Of a stretch of DNA of 64,000 nt, positions 1 to 8,600 are shown in pieces. This DNA comes from CADEDV01 sp048498035. Its GTDB lineage: Bacteria > Bacteroidota > Bacteroidia > Chitinophagales > Chitinophagaceae. Under the pieces are notes generated by a model. That model worked only from the letters and a program-made list of their open reading frames with translations, was not told the origin of the DNA and made no database searches. A program made the position numbers and the translations under genes. Every line of letters begins with the position of its first letter. Positions within the stretch are counted from its first letter, which is position 1. Location of the stretch: positions 62,001 to 126,000 of the forward strand of contig JBEHYT010000006.1 of the NCBI GenBank assembly GCA_048498035.1, read 5' to 3'.

Positions 1-87
1 GGACAAGACGACCGGGTAATCCGATTTTGCTTTTCAAAAACAAAAGAAACGTTGCAGGCCGCTGCCGAAAAACTGGTCCGTATCTAA
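1..87 (+). CDS. Aminotransferase, C-terminal fragment (cut by window edge)
   Basis: An open frame runs from the first base to a TAA at 85-87, giving 28 residues beginning GQDDRVIRFCFSKTKETL. The pattern of IRFCF, then K/T-E-TL and an alanine-rich helix (AAAEKL) resembles the extreme C-terminus of class I/II PLP-dependent aminotransferases of the methionine/kynurenine aminotransferase group. The catalytic lysine and most of the protein lie outside the window, so the substrate cannot be judged. The next gene starts 28 bases downstream on the same strand, so the two may be cotranscribed. Confidence 0.5.
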   Translation, partial: GQDDRVIRFCFSKTKETLQAAAEKLVRI

Positions 88-115
88 CCCGACAAAACAT
101 TCATTTCTTTGCAAC

Positions 116-1780
116 ATGATGACAACAGCTATAAACCCGGTACTAAGCAGATGGCAATACGTGCTTTTTTTCACCCTGCTGGCGATTGTATATGCCTGTG
201 GGTTGTTTGTGCCGCTGATGGACAATGACTCTGCCCACCATGCAGATATAGCGTTGCACATGTATCTTACCGGTGATTATGTAAACCTGGTTGATCACGG
301 TCGTGATTACCTGGATAAACCACACCTTCACTTCTGGCTGGCCGCGTTGAGTTATGAGCTCTTTGGTGTAAATGGATTTGCCTATAAATTCCCTTCACTT
401 CTTTTTACGATTGGAGGAACTTACTCCATTTTCCGGATCGGTAAATTGCTTTATACCGCAGAAACGGGACGGCTGGCTGCTCTTATCGCCGCCTCGTCTT
501 TTGCTTATATATTAGCCAACAATGATGTAAGGATGGATGCCATCCTCACAGCTACCATTGCGTTTGCTACCTGGCAGCTTCTGGCTTTGCTGCAAACCGG
601 CAAATCGATCTTCATTCCCGGCGCAGCCCTTGGTCTCGCACTGGCCTTTTCCACCAAGGGCCATATTGGCGTGGTTGTTCCGGCTATCAGCGCACTGGCG
701 TATATTCTTTATAAAAAAGAATATAAAAAACTCTATAGTTGGAAATTGTGGGCGGTGCCGCTCTTATTCTTACTCTTTATATCTCCTGTGGTCTATTGCT
801 ATTACCTGCAATTTAATCTACACCCGGAAAAAGTGGTCAGGGGAAAAGATCATATCAATGGGGTCAGGTTTATTTTGTTCGGACAAAGCGTTGAACGGTT
901 CCAGGGAGACAGTTTTGGAGGCGACAGCAAACACGATTATTTCTTTTTTCTCCATTCTTTCCTATGGGCATTTGCTCCATGGAGTATTCTGGCATACATC
1001 GCCGTTTTTAACAGGTTGCGAACGCTGGCAACGCGTAAAACAGAATGGGTTACTACCTGCACGTTTGTCGTGATCCTGCTGGTAGTGTCTTTTTCCGGCT
1101 TTAAACTACCACATTATCTGAATATTGTTTTCCCGGTGGCGGCGGTGCTTACTGCCGGATATATTCTTGAAAAGCGGGAAAACCTCCGGCTGATCAAACA
1201 ATTCAGAACTATCCAGATTATTATTTCACTCTTATTGCTTTTACTGGTTGCGGGCTTTACTATCTGGGCATTCCCGGTGCATCACCTGGGCATTATCATT
1301 TTCACCATTCTGCTACTCTCCCTGTTTTTTCGCGCAGCGCTTTATTCAAATTCTTCATTGCAACGCATGTTTACCGTTCCGGTGCTGGCAATGGTGCTTG
1401 TTTTTTTCCTGCTTAACAGCAATTTTTACCCGCAACTATTAAAATACCAGGCTGGTAATGAATTGGCTGCTTCTACGAAAGGAAAAGTGAACCCGGCAAA
1501 TGTTTACTTCTGGAAAGACACTTATAGTTCTTCTTACAATTTTTATACGGCGTCTATGCGCCAACAGTTTAATGACTCAACGCTGCTACATCAAACCCCT
1601 GTGTGGTTAGCTTTGGATGTCCGGGAGGAGCCGGCTATCCGTGCAGCCGGGTATGAGCTGGGAAAAAGATTTGAATCCATCGATTACGAAATAACCAAAC
1701 TGGATCTCAAATTTGTAAACCCGGTAAAGAGAGAAAGTCAATGTACAAAAATGGTAATTGCAGAAGTATCCAGGAAATAA
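116..1780 (+). CDS. ArnT/PMT-type membrane glycosyltransferase (GT83-like)
   Basis: This 554-residue polytopic membrane protein has the layout of the ArnT/PMT_2 glycosyltransferases, which move a sugar from an undecaprenyl-phosphate carrier to lipid A or another envelope acceptor on the periplasmic side. The first membrane helix (about residues 15-35) is followed by an acidic loop beginning MDNDSAHHAD, where this family carries its catalytic aspartate, and then LDKPHLHFWL. At least ten hydrophobic segments follow, with a soluble C-terminal tail from about residue 440. The length fits the family. ATG ATG at 116/119 are both possible starts. It converges on nadA with only 7 bases between stop codons. 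A second member of the family lies at 45115-46797. The donor and acceptor are not readable from sequence. Confidence 0.8.
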   Translation: MMTTAINPVLSRWQYVLFFTLLAIVYACGLFVPLMDNDSAHHADIALHMYLTGDYVNLVDHGRDYLDKPHLHFWLAALSYELFGVNGFAYKFPSLLFTIGGTYSIFRIGKLLYTAETGRLAALIAASSFAYILANNDVRMDAILTATIAFATWQLLALLQTGKSIFIPGAALGLALAFSTKGHIGVVVPAISALAYILYKKEYKKLYSWKLWAVPLLFLLFISPVVYCYYLQFNLHPEKVVRGKDHINGVRFILFGQSVERFQGDSFGGDSKHDYFFFLHSFLWAFAPWSILAYIAVFNRLRTLATRKTEWVTTCTFVVILLVVSFSGFKLPHYLNIVFPVAAVLTAGYILEKRENLRLIKQFRTIQIIISLLLLLLVAGFTIWAFPVHHLGIIIFTILLLSLFFRAALYSNSSLQRMFTVPVLAMVLVFFLLNSNFYPQLLKYQAGNELAASTKGKVNPANVYFWKDTYSSSYNFYTASMRQQFNDSTLLHQTPVWLALDVREEPAIRAAGYELGKRFESIDYEITKLDLKFVNPVKRESQCTKMVIAEVSRK

Positions 1781-1787
1781 GACAAGA

Positions 1788-2795
1788 TTATAAACCGGCC
1801 TGGCTGCTGATCTCCAGCATGCGGCTGATGGGTTTGAGCGCGGCTTTTCGAAGTGCTTCATCCATTTCGATAGCAGGCATCTCGTATTTCATACACAGGT
1901 AGATCTTTTCCAGCGTATTCCGCTTCATGTGGGGACAATCGTTACAGGCGCAGTTATTATCCGGCGGAGCCGGTATAAACGTCTTGTCTGGCGAAGCCTT
2001 CATCATTTGGTGCAGGATACCTGTTTCCGTGGCAACGATATATTCGCTGGCGTCATCGGTTTGTGTGAATTTCAGCAAGCCGGTGGTAGAACCGATATAA
2101 TCGGCTATTTTAAGAATGTGATCTTCGCATTCAGGATGCGCAATAACCTTGGCATGTGGGTGACGAACTTTTAGCTTTGTAATTTTTTCCAGGCTAAAAA
2201 TTTCGTGTACCATGCAGGCGCCGTTCCAGAGTAGCATATTGCGACCGGTAACCTTGTTGATGTAGGCACCCAGGTTTTTGTCTGGCGCGAAAATAATCTT
2301 CTGGTCTTTTGGAAAACTTTCGACGATGATGCGGGCATTACTGCTGGTAACAATCACGTCGCTTAGCGCTTTGATCCCTGCGCTGCAGTTGATGTAGCTT
2401 ACCACAACGTGATCCGGGTGTTGCTCTTTGAATTTTTTGAAAAGTGGCGGCGGACAACTGTCGCTCAGCGAGCAACCTGCTTTCAGGTCGGGAATAACCA
2501 CTTTCTTGGTTGGATTAAGAATTTTGGCGGTTTCGGCCATGAAGTGAACGCCGGCAAAAACGATCATATCGGCCTGCGTTTTCTCGGCCTGTTGGGCTAG
2601 CCCAAGGCTATCGCCGATGTAATCGGCCACATCCTGGATGTCAGGCTCCTGGTAGTAATGCGCCAGCAGGATTGCATTTTTCTCTTTCTTCAGCTTCTCG
2701 ATTTCGGCAAAGAGATCCAGGGTTGGATCCAGTTCCAAATCCAGGAAACCATTCTGCTCCACATTTTTTTCTGCAATTTCCAGCGTCGTTGCCAT
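1788..2795 (-). CDS. nadA: Quinolinate synthase NadA
   Basis: NadA condenses iminoaspartate with dihydroxyacetone phosphate to quinolinate, the second step of de novo NAD synthesis. The 335-residue length is normal. Visible hallmarks are LLAHYYQ near the N-terminus, and the three cysteines expected to hold the 4Fe-4S cluster in GCSLSDSCPPP, NGACMVHE and CNDCPHM, together with the AHPEC motif. No nadB or nadC is present in the window, so the pathway genes are dispersed here. It is transcribed away from the candidate replication origin at 2880-3300. Confidence 0.96.
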   Translation of the reverse strand: MATTLEIAEKNVEQNGFLDLELDPTLDLFAEIEKLKKEKNAILLAHYYQEPDIQDVADYIGDSLGLAQQAEKTQADMIVFAGVHFMAETAKILNPTKKVVIPDLKAGCSLSDSCPPPLFKKFKEQHPDHVVVSYINCSAGIKALSDVIVTSSNARIIVESFPKDQKIIFAPDKNLGAYINKVTGRNMLLWNGACMVHEIFSLEKITKLKVRHPHAKVIAHPECEDHILKIADYIGSTTGLLKFTQTDDASEYIVATETGILHQMMKASPDKTFIPAPPDNNCACNDCPHMKRNTLEKIYLCMKYEMPAIEMDEALRKAALKPISRMLEISSQAGL

Positions 2796-2869
2796 AACCC
2801 AAAGTTTGTCGTTTGATCAGGGAGCAATATTCCAACCTACTCCCCAATTTTTCAAAACAATTTTTTCTG

Positions 2870-3300
2870 GCGCCCCCTTTCTTATAATAATAACAATAAT
2901 ATATTTTTTAAATAAAAAAGCTATTATTATTACGGGTGTGAATTCGGGGAAAACTCATCACCAGATCGCTTTGCAAAGTTAGTTAACTATAGATATTCAC
3001 AACAGGCAGATCGTAATCCACATATAATAATGAGACTGGTAGCAGGTTTGCGATCTATTTCCACATGAATGTGGATTAAAGGGAAGAATAAATTGGTGAT
3101 GAAAATTTTGAATGCTGATGTGGATATCAGTTGAACAACTCGTGAAATACCTACACGAGTTGGAAGCCACCCGGTCAATTCACAAATTGGTTTCCAACAA
3201 TCCTGTTTCATGTCCACGTTTCACACGAGGTTATTCACAGGTTTATATCACTATCCACAGGCTTATGGGGAGAAAAACAGGGTCGATACCACTTATAAAA
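2870..3300. other. Candidate chromosomal replication origin (DnaA-box cluster plus AT-rich element)
   Basis: The 561-base gap between nadA and the S46 peptidase has no plausible gene. Its nadA side (about 2880-2933) is almost pure A/T, with runs of TAATAA and ATTATT. It is followed by 9-mers close to the DnaA box TTATNCACA: ATATTCACA 2993-3001, TAATCCACA 3014-3022, TGTGGATTA 3070-3078 (reverse), TGTGGATAT 3119-3127 (reverse), TTATTCACA 3231-3239 (exact) and CTATCCACA 3251-3259. The core CCACATGAATGTGG at 3061-3074 is a dyad. The flanking genes are divergent, nadA leftward and the peptidase rightward. An AT-rich unwinding element beside clustered boxes is the classical oriC layout. dnaN lies about 13 kb to the right and dnaA is not in the window. 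Only one 9-mer is exact, so the call is tentative. Confidence 0.55.
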
Positions 3301-3356
3301 AAGCAAATACCCGCAACCGGATAAAGAGATAAAATCACCTATTTTTAAGTATAAAG

Positions 3357-5537
3357 TTGCACTATATGAAGTTAATCAGGCATTTACTTGTAGTTATCTC
3401 TATTTTAATTGTATCAATTGCCCGCGCCAGCGACGGAATGTGGCTCCCGTTGTTGCTGGAGAAGATGAATGAGAAGGAAATGAAGAGCCTGGGTATGAAG
3501 ATCAGCGCCAAGGATATATACAGTGTAAACAGCGGCAGTTTAAAAGATGCCATTGTTAGCTTCGGCGGATTTTGTACGGGTGAAGTGATTTCCAGTAAGG
3601 GACTGGTGCTTACCAATCACCATTGTGGTTTTGACGCGATACAGAATCATTCTTCTATTGATCATAATTATATAAGAGATGGATTTTGGTCGGGCAGCTA
3701 CGCCGAAGAAATTCCGAATGCCGGTTTATTTGTAACATTTATTGTACGTATTGAAGATGTAACTGCCCGGGTATTAAATGGTGTCAATTCGGATCTGTCG
3801 GAGTCTGAGCGACAATCGCTGATTGATAAAAACAGTAACGAGGTAAAAAAATCGGCCCGCCGGGAATCGTACCAGGATGGTTTTGTGCGCGGTTTTTTTG
3901 AGGGTAACCAGTATTATTTATTTATTACAGAAACCTACCGCGATATCCGGTTGGTTGGCGCGCCACCGTCTGCCATTGGCAATTTTGGCAGAGACACAGA
4001 CAATTGGGTTTGGCCACGGCATACCGGTGATTTTTCCATGTTTCGCATTTATGCGGGAAAGGATAATAAGCCGGCGGAATATTCTGCCGACAATGTTCCC
4101 TATGTTCCTAAACGTTCACTGTCCATATCCCTGGACGGAACGCGTGAAGGTGATTTTACAATGGTATTTGGATTTCCCGGTCGTACCACCGAGTATCTTC
4201 ATTCTGCTGCGGTAAACCAGATAATGACTGTGAATGACCCGGCAAAGATCGCCATTCGGGAAAAGGCGTTGAATGTGATGGATAATTTTATGCGCAAAGA
4301 TGAGAACATCAAAATTGCGTATGCTGCTAAATATGCCAATGTTCAGAATTACTATAAAAAATGGCAGGGAGAAGTGTTGGGACTAACCCGCACGGATGCG
4401 GTTGGAAAAAAGCAGTCAATGGAAACTGTTTTTCAGCAACGCGTAAATGCCAACCCGGCCTGGAAGTCGAAATATGGCAGCCTGCTAGAGGATCTCGCAG
4501 CGAATTATGCTGCATTGCAACCATATGCGCTGGCGCGCGATTATTTTTCAGAGATCATGCCTAAGGTGGAGGTGTTGTCGGTAGCTGCTCAACTTACAGC
4601 CTTGCTTACGGCGTATGAAAAGAATGGCGAAAGCGGTTACCAAAAGCGGTTGCCGGTTACGCGCGAGGCACTGCAATCACTTTTTGCTGAATATAATCCG
4701 GCGGTAGACCGGCAACTGTTTGAACAATTGCTACCCATATATGCTTCGCAGCCATCGGAGTATGTTTCCGCTACGCTCAGATCAATGCTCCTGGATGCTG
4801 GAAGTGACTACTCAAAACTGGCTGGTAAATTATATGGACCGGGAACACTTTCGGATTCTGCCGCGGTGCTGGCGTTAATAGCAGAACCTTCTGCGACAGT
4901 GCTGAATACGCTCCGGGATAACGCGATGATCTTTTTATATAATGACATGCTGGCCACGTTTCAGTTAAAGGTTGCACCAAACCTGAATAGCATTCAGAAC
5001 CAGATCAATGGGTTGCAGCGGATCTATATGGCTGCGCAAATGGAGGTAATGAAGGAAAAGAAATTTTACCCGGACGCCAATAGCACGCTGCGTGTAGCTT
5101 ATGGAAATGTAAAATCCTACCAGCCGCGGGACGCTGTTAAATATGAAAGCTACACCTACCTGGATGGGGTGATGGAAAAATATATCCCGGGTGATTATGA
5201 ATTTGACGTACCGGAAAAATTAAGAACACTGTACCGCAACAAGGATTATGGCCGCTATGGCGAAAATGGCCGGATGCCGGTTTGTTTTATCGCCACCAAC
5301 CACACAACGGGAGGTAATTCCGGTAGCCCGGCGCTGGATGGCTATGGCAACCTGGTTGGACTCAATTTTGACCGGGTTTGGGAGGGTACAATGAGCGACA
5401 TCAACTTTGACCCCAGTATTTGCCGTAACATCATGGTAGACATTCGTTATGTGCTGTTTATCATCGATAAATATGCAGGCGATAAACGACTGGTAGATGA
5501 GATGAAGCTGGTTCATCCAAAGGCCAAAAAAGGCTAA
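3357..5537 (+). CDS. dpp11: S46 family dipeptidyl-peptidase, DPP11-like
   Basis: A periplasmic serine exopeptidase of family S46, which removes dipeptides from peptide N-termini and feeds amino-acid-fermenting or peptide-using Bacteroidota. The N-terminus is a signal peptide ending near ARASDG. The catalytic His lies in TNHHCG and the Ser in TGGNSGSP at about residue 655. Eighteen residues after that serine comes an arginine (NFDRVWEG). In the characterised Porphyromonas enzymes Arg at this position marks DPP11 (Asp/Glu-specific) while DPP7 has Gly. The 726-residue length is typical. The first ATG (3357) is followed by a second (3366, MKLIRH) that would also give a good signal peptide. Two hairpin-plus-T-run terminators follow. 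Confidence 0.9.
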   Translation: MHYMKLIRHLLVVISILIVSIARASDGMWLPLLLEKMNEKEMKSLGMKISAKDIYSVNSGSLKDAIVSFGGFCTGEVISSKGLVLTNHHCGFDAIQNHSSIDHNYIRDGFWSGSYAEEIPNAGLFVTFIVRIEDVTARVLNGVNSDLSESERQSLIDKNSNEVKKSARRESYQDGFVRGFFEGNQYYLFITETYRDIRLVGAPPSAIGNFGRDTDNWVWPRHTGDFSMFRIYAGKDNKPAEYSADNVPYVPKRSLSISLDGTREGDFTMVFGFPGRTTEYLHSAAVNQIMTVNDPAKIAIREKALNVMDNFMRKDENIKIAYAAKYANVQNYYKKWQGEVLGLTRTDAVGKKQSMETVFQQRVNANPAWKSKYGSLLEDLAANYAALQPYALARDYFSEIMPKVEVLSVAAQLTALLTAYEKNGESGYQKRLPVTREALQSLFAEYNPAVDRQLFEQLLPIYASQPSEYVSATLRSMLLDAGSDYSKLAGKLYGPGTLSDSAAVLALIAEPSATVLNTLRDNAMIFLYNDMLATFQLKVAPNLNSIQNQINGLQRIYMAAQMEVMKEKKFYPDANSTLRVAYGNVKSYQPRDAVKYESYTYLDGVMEKYIPGDYEFDVPEKLRTLYRNKDYGRYGENGRMPVCFIATNHTTGGNSGSPALDGYGNLVGLNFDRVWEGTMSDINFDPSICRNIMVDIRYVLFIIDKYAGDKRLVDEMKLVHPKAKKG

Positions 5538-5560
5538 AAAACAAGCAATTTTGCCTTGAA

Positions 5561-5625
5561 AAGCCGGGATTTTTAGCGAATTCCGGCTTTTTTTGTAGAA
5601 AATGGCCGGTTTTTGCCATTTTTTA
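5561..5625 (+). terminator. Two tandem intrinsic terminators after the S46 peptidase
   Basis: The first hairpin pairs AAGCCGG (5561-5567) with CCGGCTT (5583-5589) and runs into a string of Ts. The second pairs AAAATGGC (5599-5606) with GCCATTTT (5615-5622), again followed by Ts. Both lie just after the peptidase stop at 5537. Confidence 0.8.
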
Positions 5626-5730
5626 ATCAACGGGCGGTGGTTTTGAGCGATGGCGCCGGCCCGGCGCGAACTACCGTTTCTGATTGATTTCCCGTGTCTT
5701 AAAACGCGCTCCGAACGTGGTTTTTATGCG

Positions 5731-5739
5731 TTATCCACA
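5731..5739 (+). promoter_or_regulatory. Exact DnaA box TTATCCACA
   Basis: TTATCCACA is the canonical high-affinity DnaA recognition 9-mer. It lies about 25 bases upstream of a promoter-like TATTTTTG and 62 bases upstream of the foldase gene. It could be an outlying box of the candidate origin about 2.5 kb to the left, or a site where DnaA acts on transcription. Confidence 0.45.
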
Positions 5740-5763
5740 ATTTTTTCATATCCTTAAAACCCC

Positions 5764-5771
5764 TATTTTTG
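5764..5771 (+). promoter_or_regulatory. Bacteroidota-type -7 box TATTTTTG
   Basis: This matches the Bacteroidota consensus TAnnTTTG, 29 bases upstream of the foldase ATG. I see no clear -33 TTG at the usual spacing, so support rests on the -7 box and its position. Confidence 0.4.
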
Positions 5772-5800
5772 CCGTCCTTTCTAAATAGAATAAATATTGT

Positions 5801-7942
5801 ATGTCAGTTATCCAGAGTATACGTGATAAGTATATCCGTTATGTGGTTTTCGCGATCGCGCTTGCATTGATCGGGTTTATTGCCATGGATGCTACCCAAA
5901 GCAGCCGCAGGGGCGGGGGTAGTTCTACTTCTGTTGGTTCAGTAAATGGAGAAAGCATAGAGTTGAGTGATTTTAATAATCTCCGGACGGCGAATGAGCA
6001 GCGGATGCGTTCCAGCGGTATGCCATCTGATGCCGCAACAGAACGCGCTTCCGATGCAGCCTGGGATAATGCAGTGGCGAAAGTATTGCTGGAGCAGCAG
6101 TCTGATAAACTGGGATTAGTGGTTACTGACAAAGAAATGAATAACAGTATTTTGTTTGGGCCGCACCCGGCGCAAGCTGTAATACAGCAGTTTTCCAACG
6201 AGCAGGGAGTTTATGATCCGGACAATGAACTGGCGATTTTGAAAAATGTGGAAGCTAAGGGTAGCGCTGAGCAGAAAGCACAATTGCGTGCTTTTATGGA
6301 TGAGCTGGTGCTGGGTCGACTGCAGGAAAAATACAATTCGCTTGCCTTGAATGCGCTGTATGTTCCCAAATGGATGGTGGAAAAGGAAATGGCATTTGAA
6401 AGTCAGCAGGCCCGTATCTCCCTGGTGAAGAAAAATTACACAGAAGTACCTGATAGCCTGGTGAAGATATCAGATGCTGAAATTGGCGACTATATCAACA
6501 AGCATAAAAGTGATTTCAAACAGGTTGAAAGCCGCAGCATTGCTTATGTAAATTTCAGCGCAGCGCCAAGCAGTGCGGATACTGCCGCCGTAAAAACCCA
6601 ACTTGATGGTCTTGCACAAGGCTTCCAGGAAGCGCAGGATCCTGCCGTTTTCATTACACGTAATGGCGGAACTGCTGATGCAATGGTATATGAAACCAAA
6701 TCAGCAATGACTTCAAGGATCAGGGATACGGTGCAGTCGCTTAACATTGGTTCTGTTTTTGGTCCGTACATTGATGCAAATGGAATGACGCTGGCAAAAC
6801 TGATTGATAAGAAAGTGCTTCCTGATTCTGTAAAATGCCGGCACATCATCATCGCCACTGTTGATCAAAATGGTCAGCCCCTGGGCAATGACAGTGCAGC
6901 AATGAAATTGATCGATAGTATCAAAACGGCTATTGATGGCGGAGCATCCTGGAAAGAGATGGCTGCTAAATATAACAGTGACGGAACAAAAGCAACCGGC
7001 GGAGAAATGACGTTCTCATCGCAGCAGATCCAGAGTGTAGGCTTTGACCAGACGTTTGCAAAATTTGTTTTGTTTGATGGAAAGCCGGGCGATAAGAAAG
7101 TGCTGAAATCCGGGTTTGGTTACCACTATGTAGAGGTGATGCAGTTTATGAAGCCGGAGCAACAATACAAAGTTGCTTACCTGACGAAGACCATCAATAC
7201 AAGTGATCAGACGGAGAACACGGCACAGGCTGCTGCCAGCCAGTTTGCGAGCGAGGCGCGCGATGAAAAATCGTTTAATGATGTATTTGACAAAAAGCTG
7301 AAACCGCAAGGTCTTGTAAAAGGCGTAGGTCAGTATATTCTTCCTTCTTCTTATACTGTTCCGGGCGTTGGTTTTAGCCGCGATTTTGTGAAGAAAGTAT
7401 ATGATGCCGACCAGGGCGATGTAATTGAGCCTGTAAAAGTAGCCGACAATTACGTAGTGGCTGTTGTAACGGGTGTATATAAGGATGGTACGCAATCTGT
7501 AGCTACAGCAAGAATGGCGGTAGAGCCGTTGCTGCGCAACAAGAAGAAGGCCGAGCAGATTGAAAAGGAAATTGGCAGCTACTCTTCGCTGGAGCAGGTA
7601 GCGCAAAAACTGAACAAGCCGATTGAAACAATTGATAGTGTTCGCCTTCGGGGTTCTGTTCCCAGCGAGGTAAGCTTTGAGTCGAAGGTAATTGGCGCAG
7701 CCACTAACCCTGCGAATGCCGGAAAGCTGATCACTAGCCCCATCCCGGGAATCAATGCGGTATACGTTATCAAGGTTGAGTCTGTGGTAGCTGTTCCGTC
7801 TACATCTGGCACGGCGGAAGACCGTCGCAAGGCGATGCTGGCGCAAATGCAGCAGATGAGTCAACAGGATCCGTCTTATTATCCGCTGCAGGCTGTACGT
7901 GAGGCTGCAACGATCAAAGACAGGCGATATAAGTTCTTCTAA
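5801..7942 (+). CDS. PpiD-like membrane-anchored peptidyl-prolyl isomerase / chaperone
   Basis: A 713-residue envelope foldase. A short cytoplasmic start (MSVIQSIRDKY) leads into a single membrane helix (about residues 13-30), a SurA-N-like helical domain (about 45-230) and a parvulin rotamase domain that begins with CRHIII at about residue 345 and closes with GFGYHYVEV near 445. A further C-terminal region follows. This order is that of PpiD, an inner-membrane-anchored helper for proteins leaving the Sec channel. In Bacteroidota such proteins are annotated as peptidylprolyl isomerase with a SurA_N_3 domain. A terminator follows at 7970. It is probably monocistronic, with a DnaA box and a -7 box upstream. 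Confidence 0.85.
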   Translation: MSVIQSIRDKYIRYVVFAIALALIGFIAMDATQSSRRGGGSSTSVGSVNGESIELSDFNNLRTANEQRMRSSGMPSDAATERASDAAWDNAVAKVLLEQQSDKLGLVVTDKEMNNSILFGPHPAQAVIQQFSNEQGVYDPDNELAILKNVEAKGSAEQKAQLRAFMDELVLGRLQEKYNSLALNALYVPKWMVEKEMAFESQQARISLVKKNYTEVPDSLVKISDAEIGDYINKHKSDFKQVESRSIAYVNFSAAPSSADTAAVKTQLDGLAQGFQEAQDPAVFITRNGGTADAMVYETKSAMTSRIRDTVQSLNIGSVFGPYIDANGMTLAKLIDKKVLPDSVKCRHIIIATVDQNGQPLGNDSAAMKLIDSIKTAIDGGASWKEMAAKYNSDGTKATGGEMTFSSQQIQSVGFDQTFAKFVLFDGKPGDKKVLKSGFGYHYVEVMQFMKPEQQYKVAYLTKTINTSDQTENTAQAAASQFASEARDEKSFNDVFDKKLKPQGLVKGVGQYILPSSYTVPGVGFSRDFVKKVYDADQGDVIEPVKVADNYVVAVVTGVYKDGTQSVATARMAVEPLLRNKKKAEQIEKEIGSYSSLEQVAQKLNKPIETIDSVRLRGSVPSEVSFESKVIGAATNPANAGKLITSPIPGINAVYVIKVESVVAVPSTSGTAEDRRKAMLAQMQQMSQQDPSYYPLQAVREAATIKDRRYKFF

Positions 7943-7969
7943 CAGCTTAATACGTTGAATGATAATGAC

Positions 7970-8000
7970 AATCCAGCCCCTGCGGCTGGATTTGTTTTTT
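7970..8000 (+). terminator. Intrinsic terminator after the foldase gene
   Basis: AATCCAGCC (7970-7978) pairs perfectly with GGCTGGATT (7984-7992) around a five-base loop, followed by TGTTTTTT. Confidence 0.85.
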
Positions 8001-8061
8001 GCGGTAAACAAGAGCCGCCGCAATTTGTTATTTTTACGAGGCGCTTACCAGCGTATGAATT

Positions 8062-8589
8062 ATGAGTGATGCAATTGTAAATAAGGTGGCGGAGAGCGGG
8101 TTAATTACGCTTGATCTTGAAAAGTATTATCCGCGGCAGGAAACAGCCGTTTTTGACATGAAGGATCACCTGTTTATGGGTATGATCCTGAAGGAAAAAG
8201 ATTTCCGGGAAAAACTAAAATCGCTTGACCTGGCTCCCTACCATGGAAAGTATGTCGCGGTTTTTTGCTCCGCCGATGCGATTATACCTGTTTGGGCGTA
8301 TATGCTGGTGGCGGCTTATTTGCAGCCGGTAGCGGCCGATGTTTTTATGGGAACAGCGAATGAATTGCATCGTCATCTTTTTATACAGAATCTTTCTGCT
8401 ATTCCGGTTGATGAGTTTGCTGACAAGCGCGTGGTGATCAAAGGTTGTGGGGAAACACCCATTGGTGATTTTGCCTATATGGAGATTACAAAACTTCTTC
8501 GCCCCCTGGTAAAAAGCATCATGTATGGTGAGCCCTGCAGCACCGTTCCTGTTTATAAGAAACCATTATCTCCTAAGGCGGGAAGCTAG
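8062..8589 (+). CDS. DUF2480 family protein
   Basis: A 175-residue soluble protein with no signal peptide or membrane segment. It resembles the DUF2480 family, small cytoplasmic proteins confined largely to Bacteroidota and of unknown function. Features seen are a conserved-looking FDMKDHLFMGMILKEKDFR stretch in the N-terminal third and VVIKGCGETPIGDFAY in the C-terminal third. Its stop lies 11 bases from the end of the convergent corA gene. Confidence 0.75.
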   Translation: MSDAIVNKVAESGLITLDLEKYYPRQETAVFDMKDHLFMGMILKEKDFREKLKSLDLAPYHGKYVAVFCSADAIIPVWAYMLVAAYLQPVAADVFMGTANELHRHLFIQNLSAIPVDEFADKRVVIKGCGETPIGDFAYMEITKLLRPLVKSIMYGEPCSTVPVYKKPLSPKAGS

Positions 8590-8600
8590 CGCGTGGTATT

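Noticed and set aside
7016..8023. Reverse frame of 335 codons opposite the foldase
   Set aside because: It lies opposite a well-supported parvulin domain, is rich in Arg/Leu and has no motifs.
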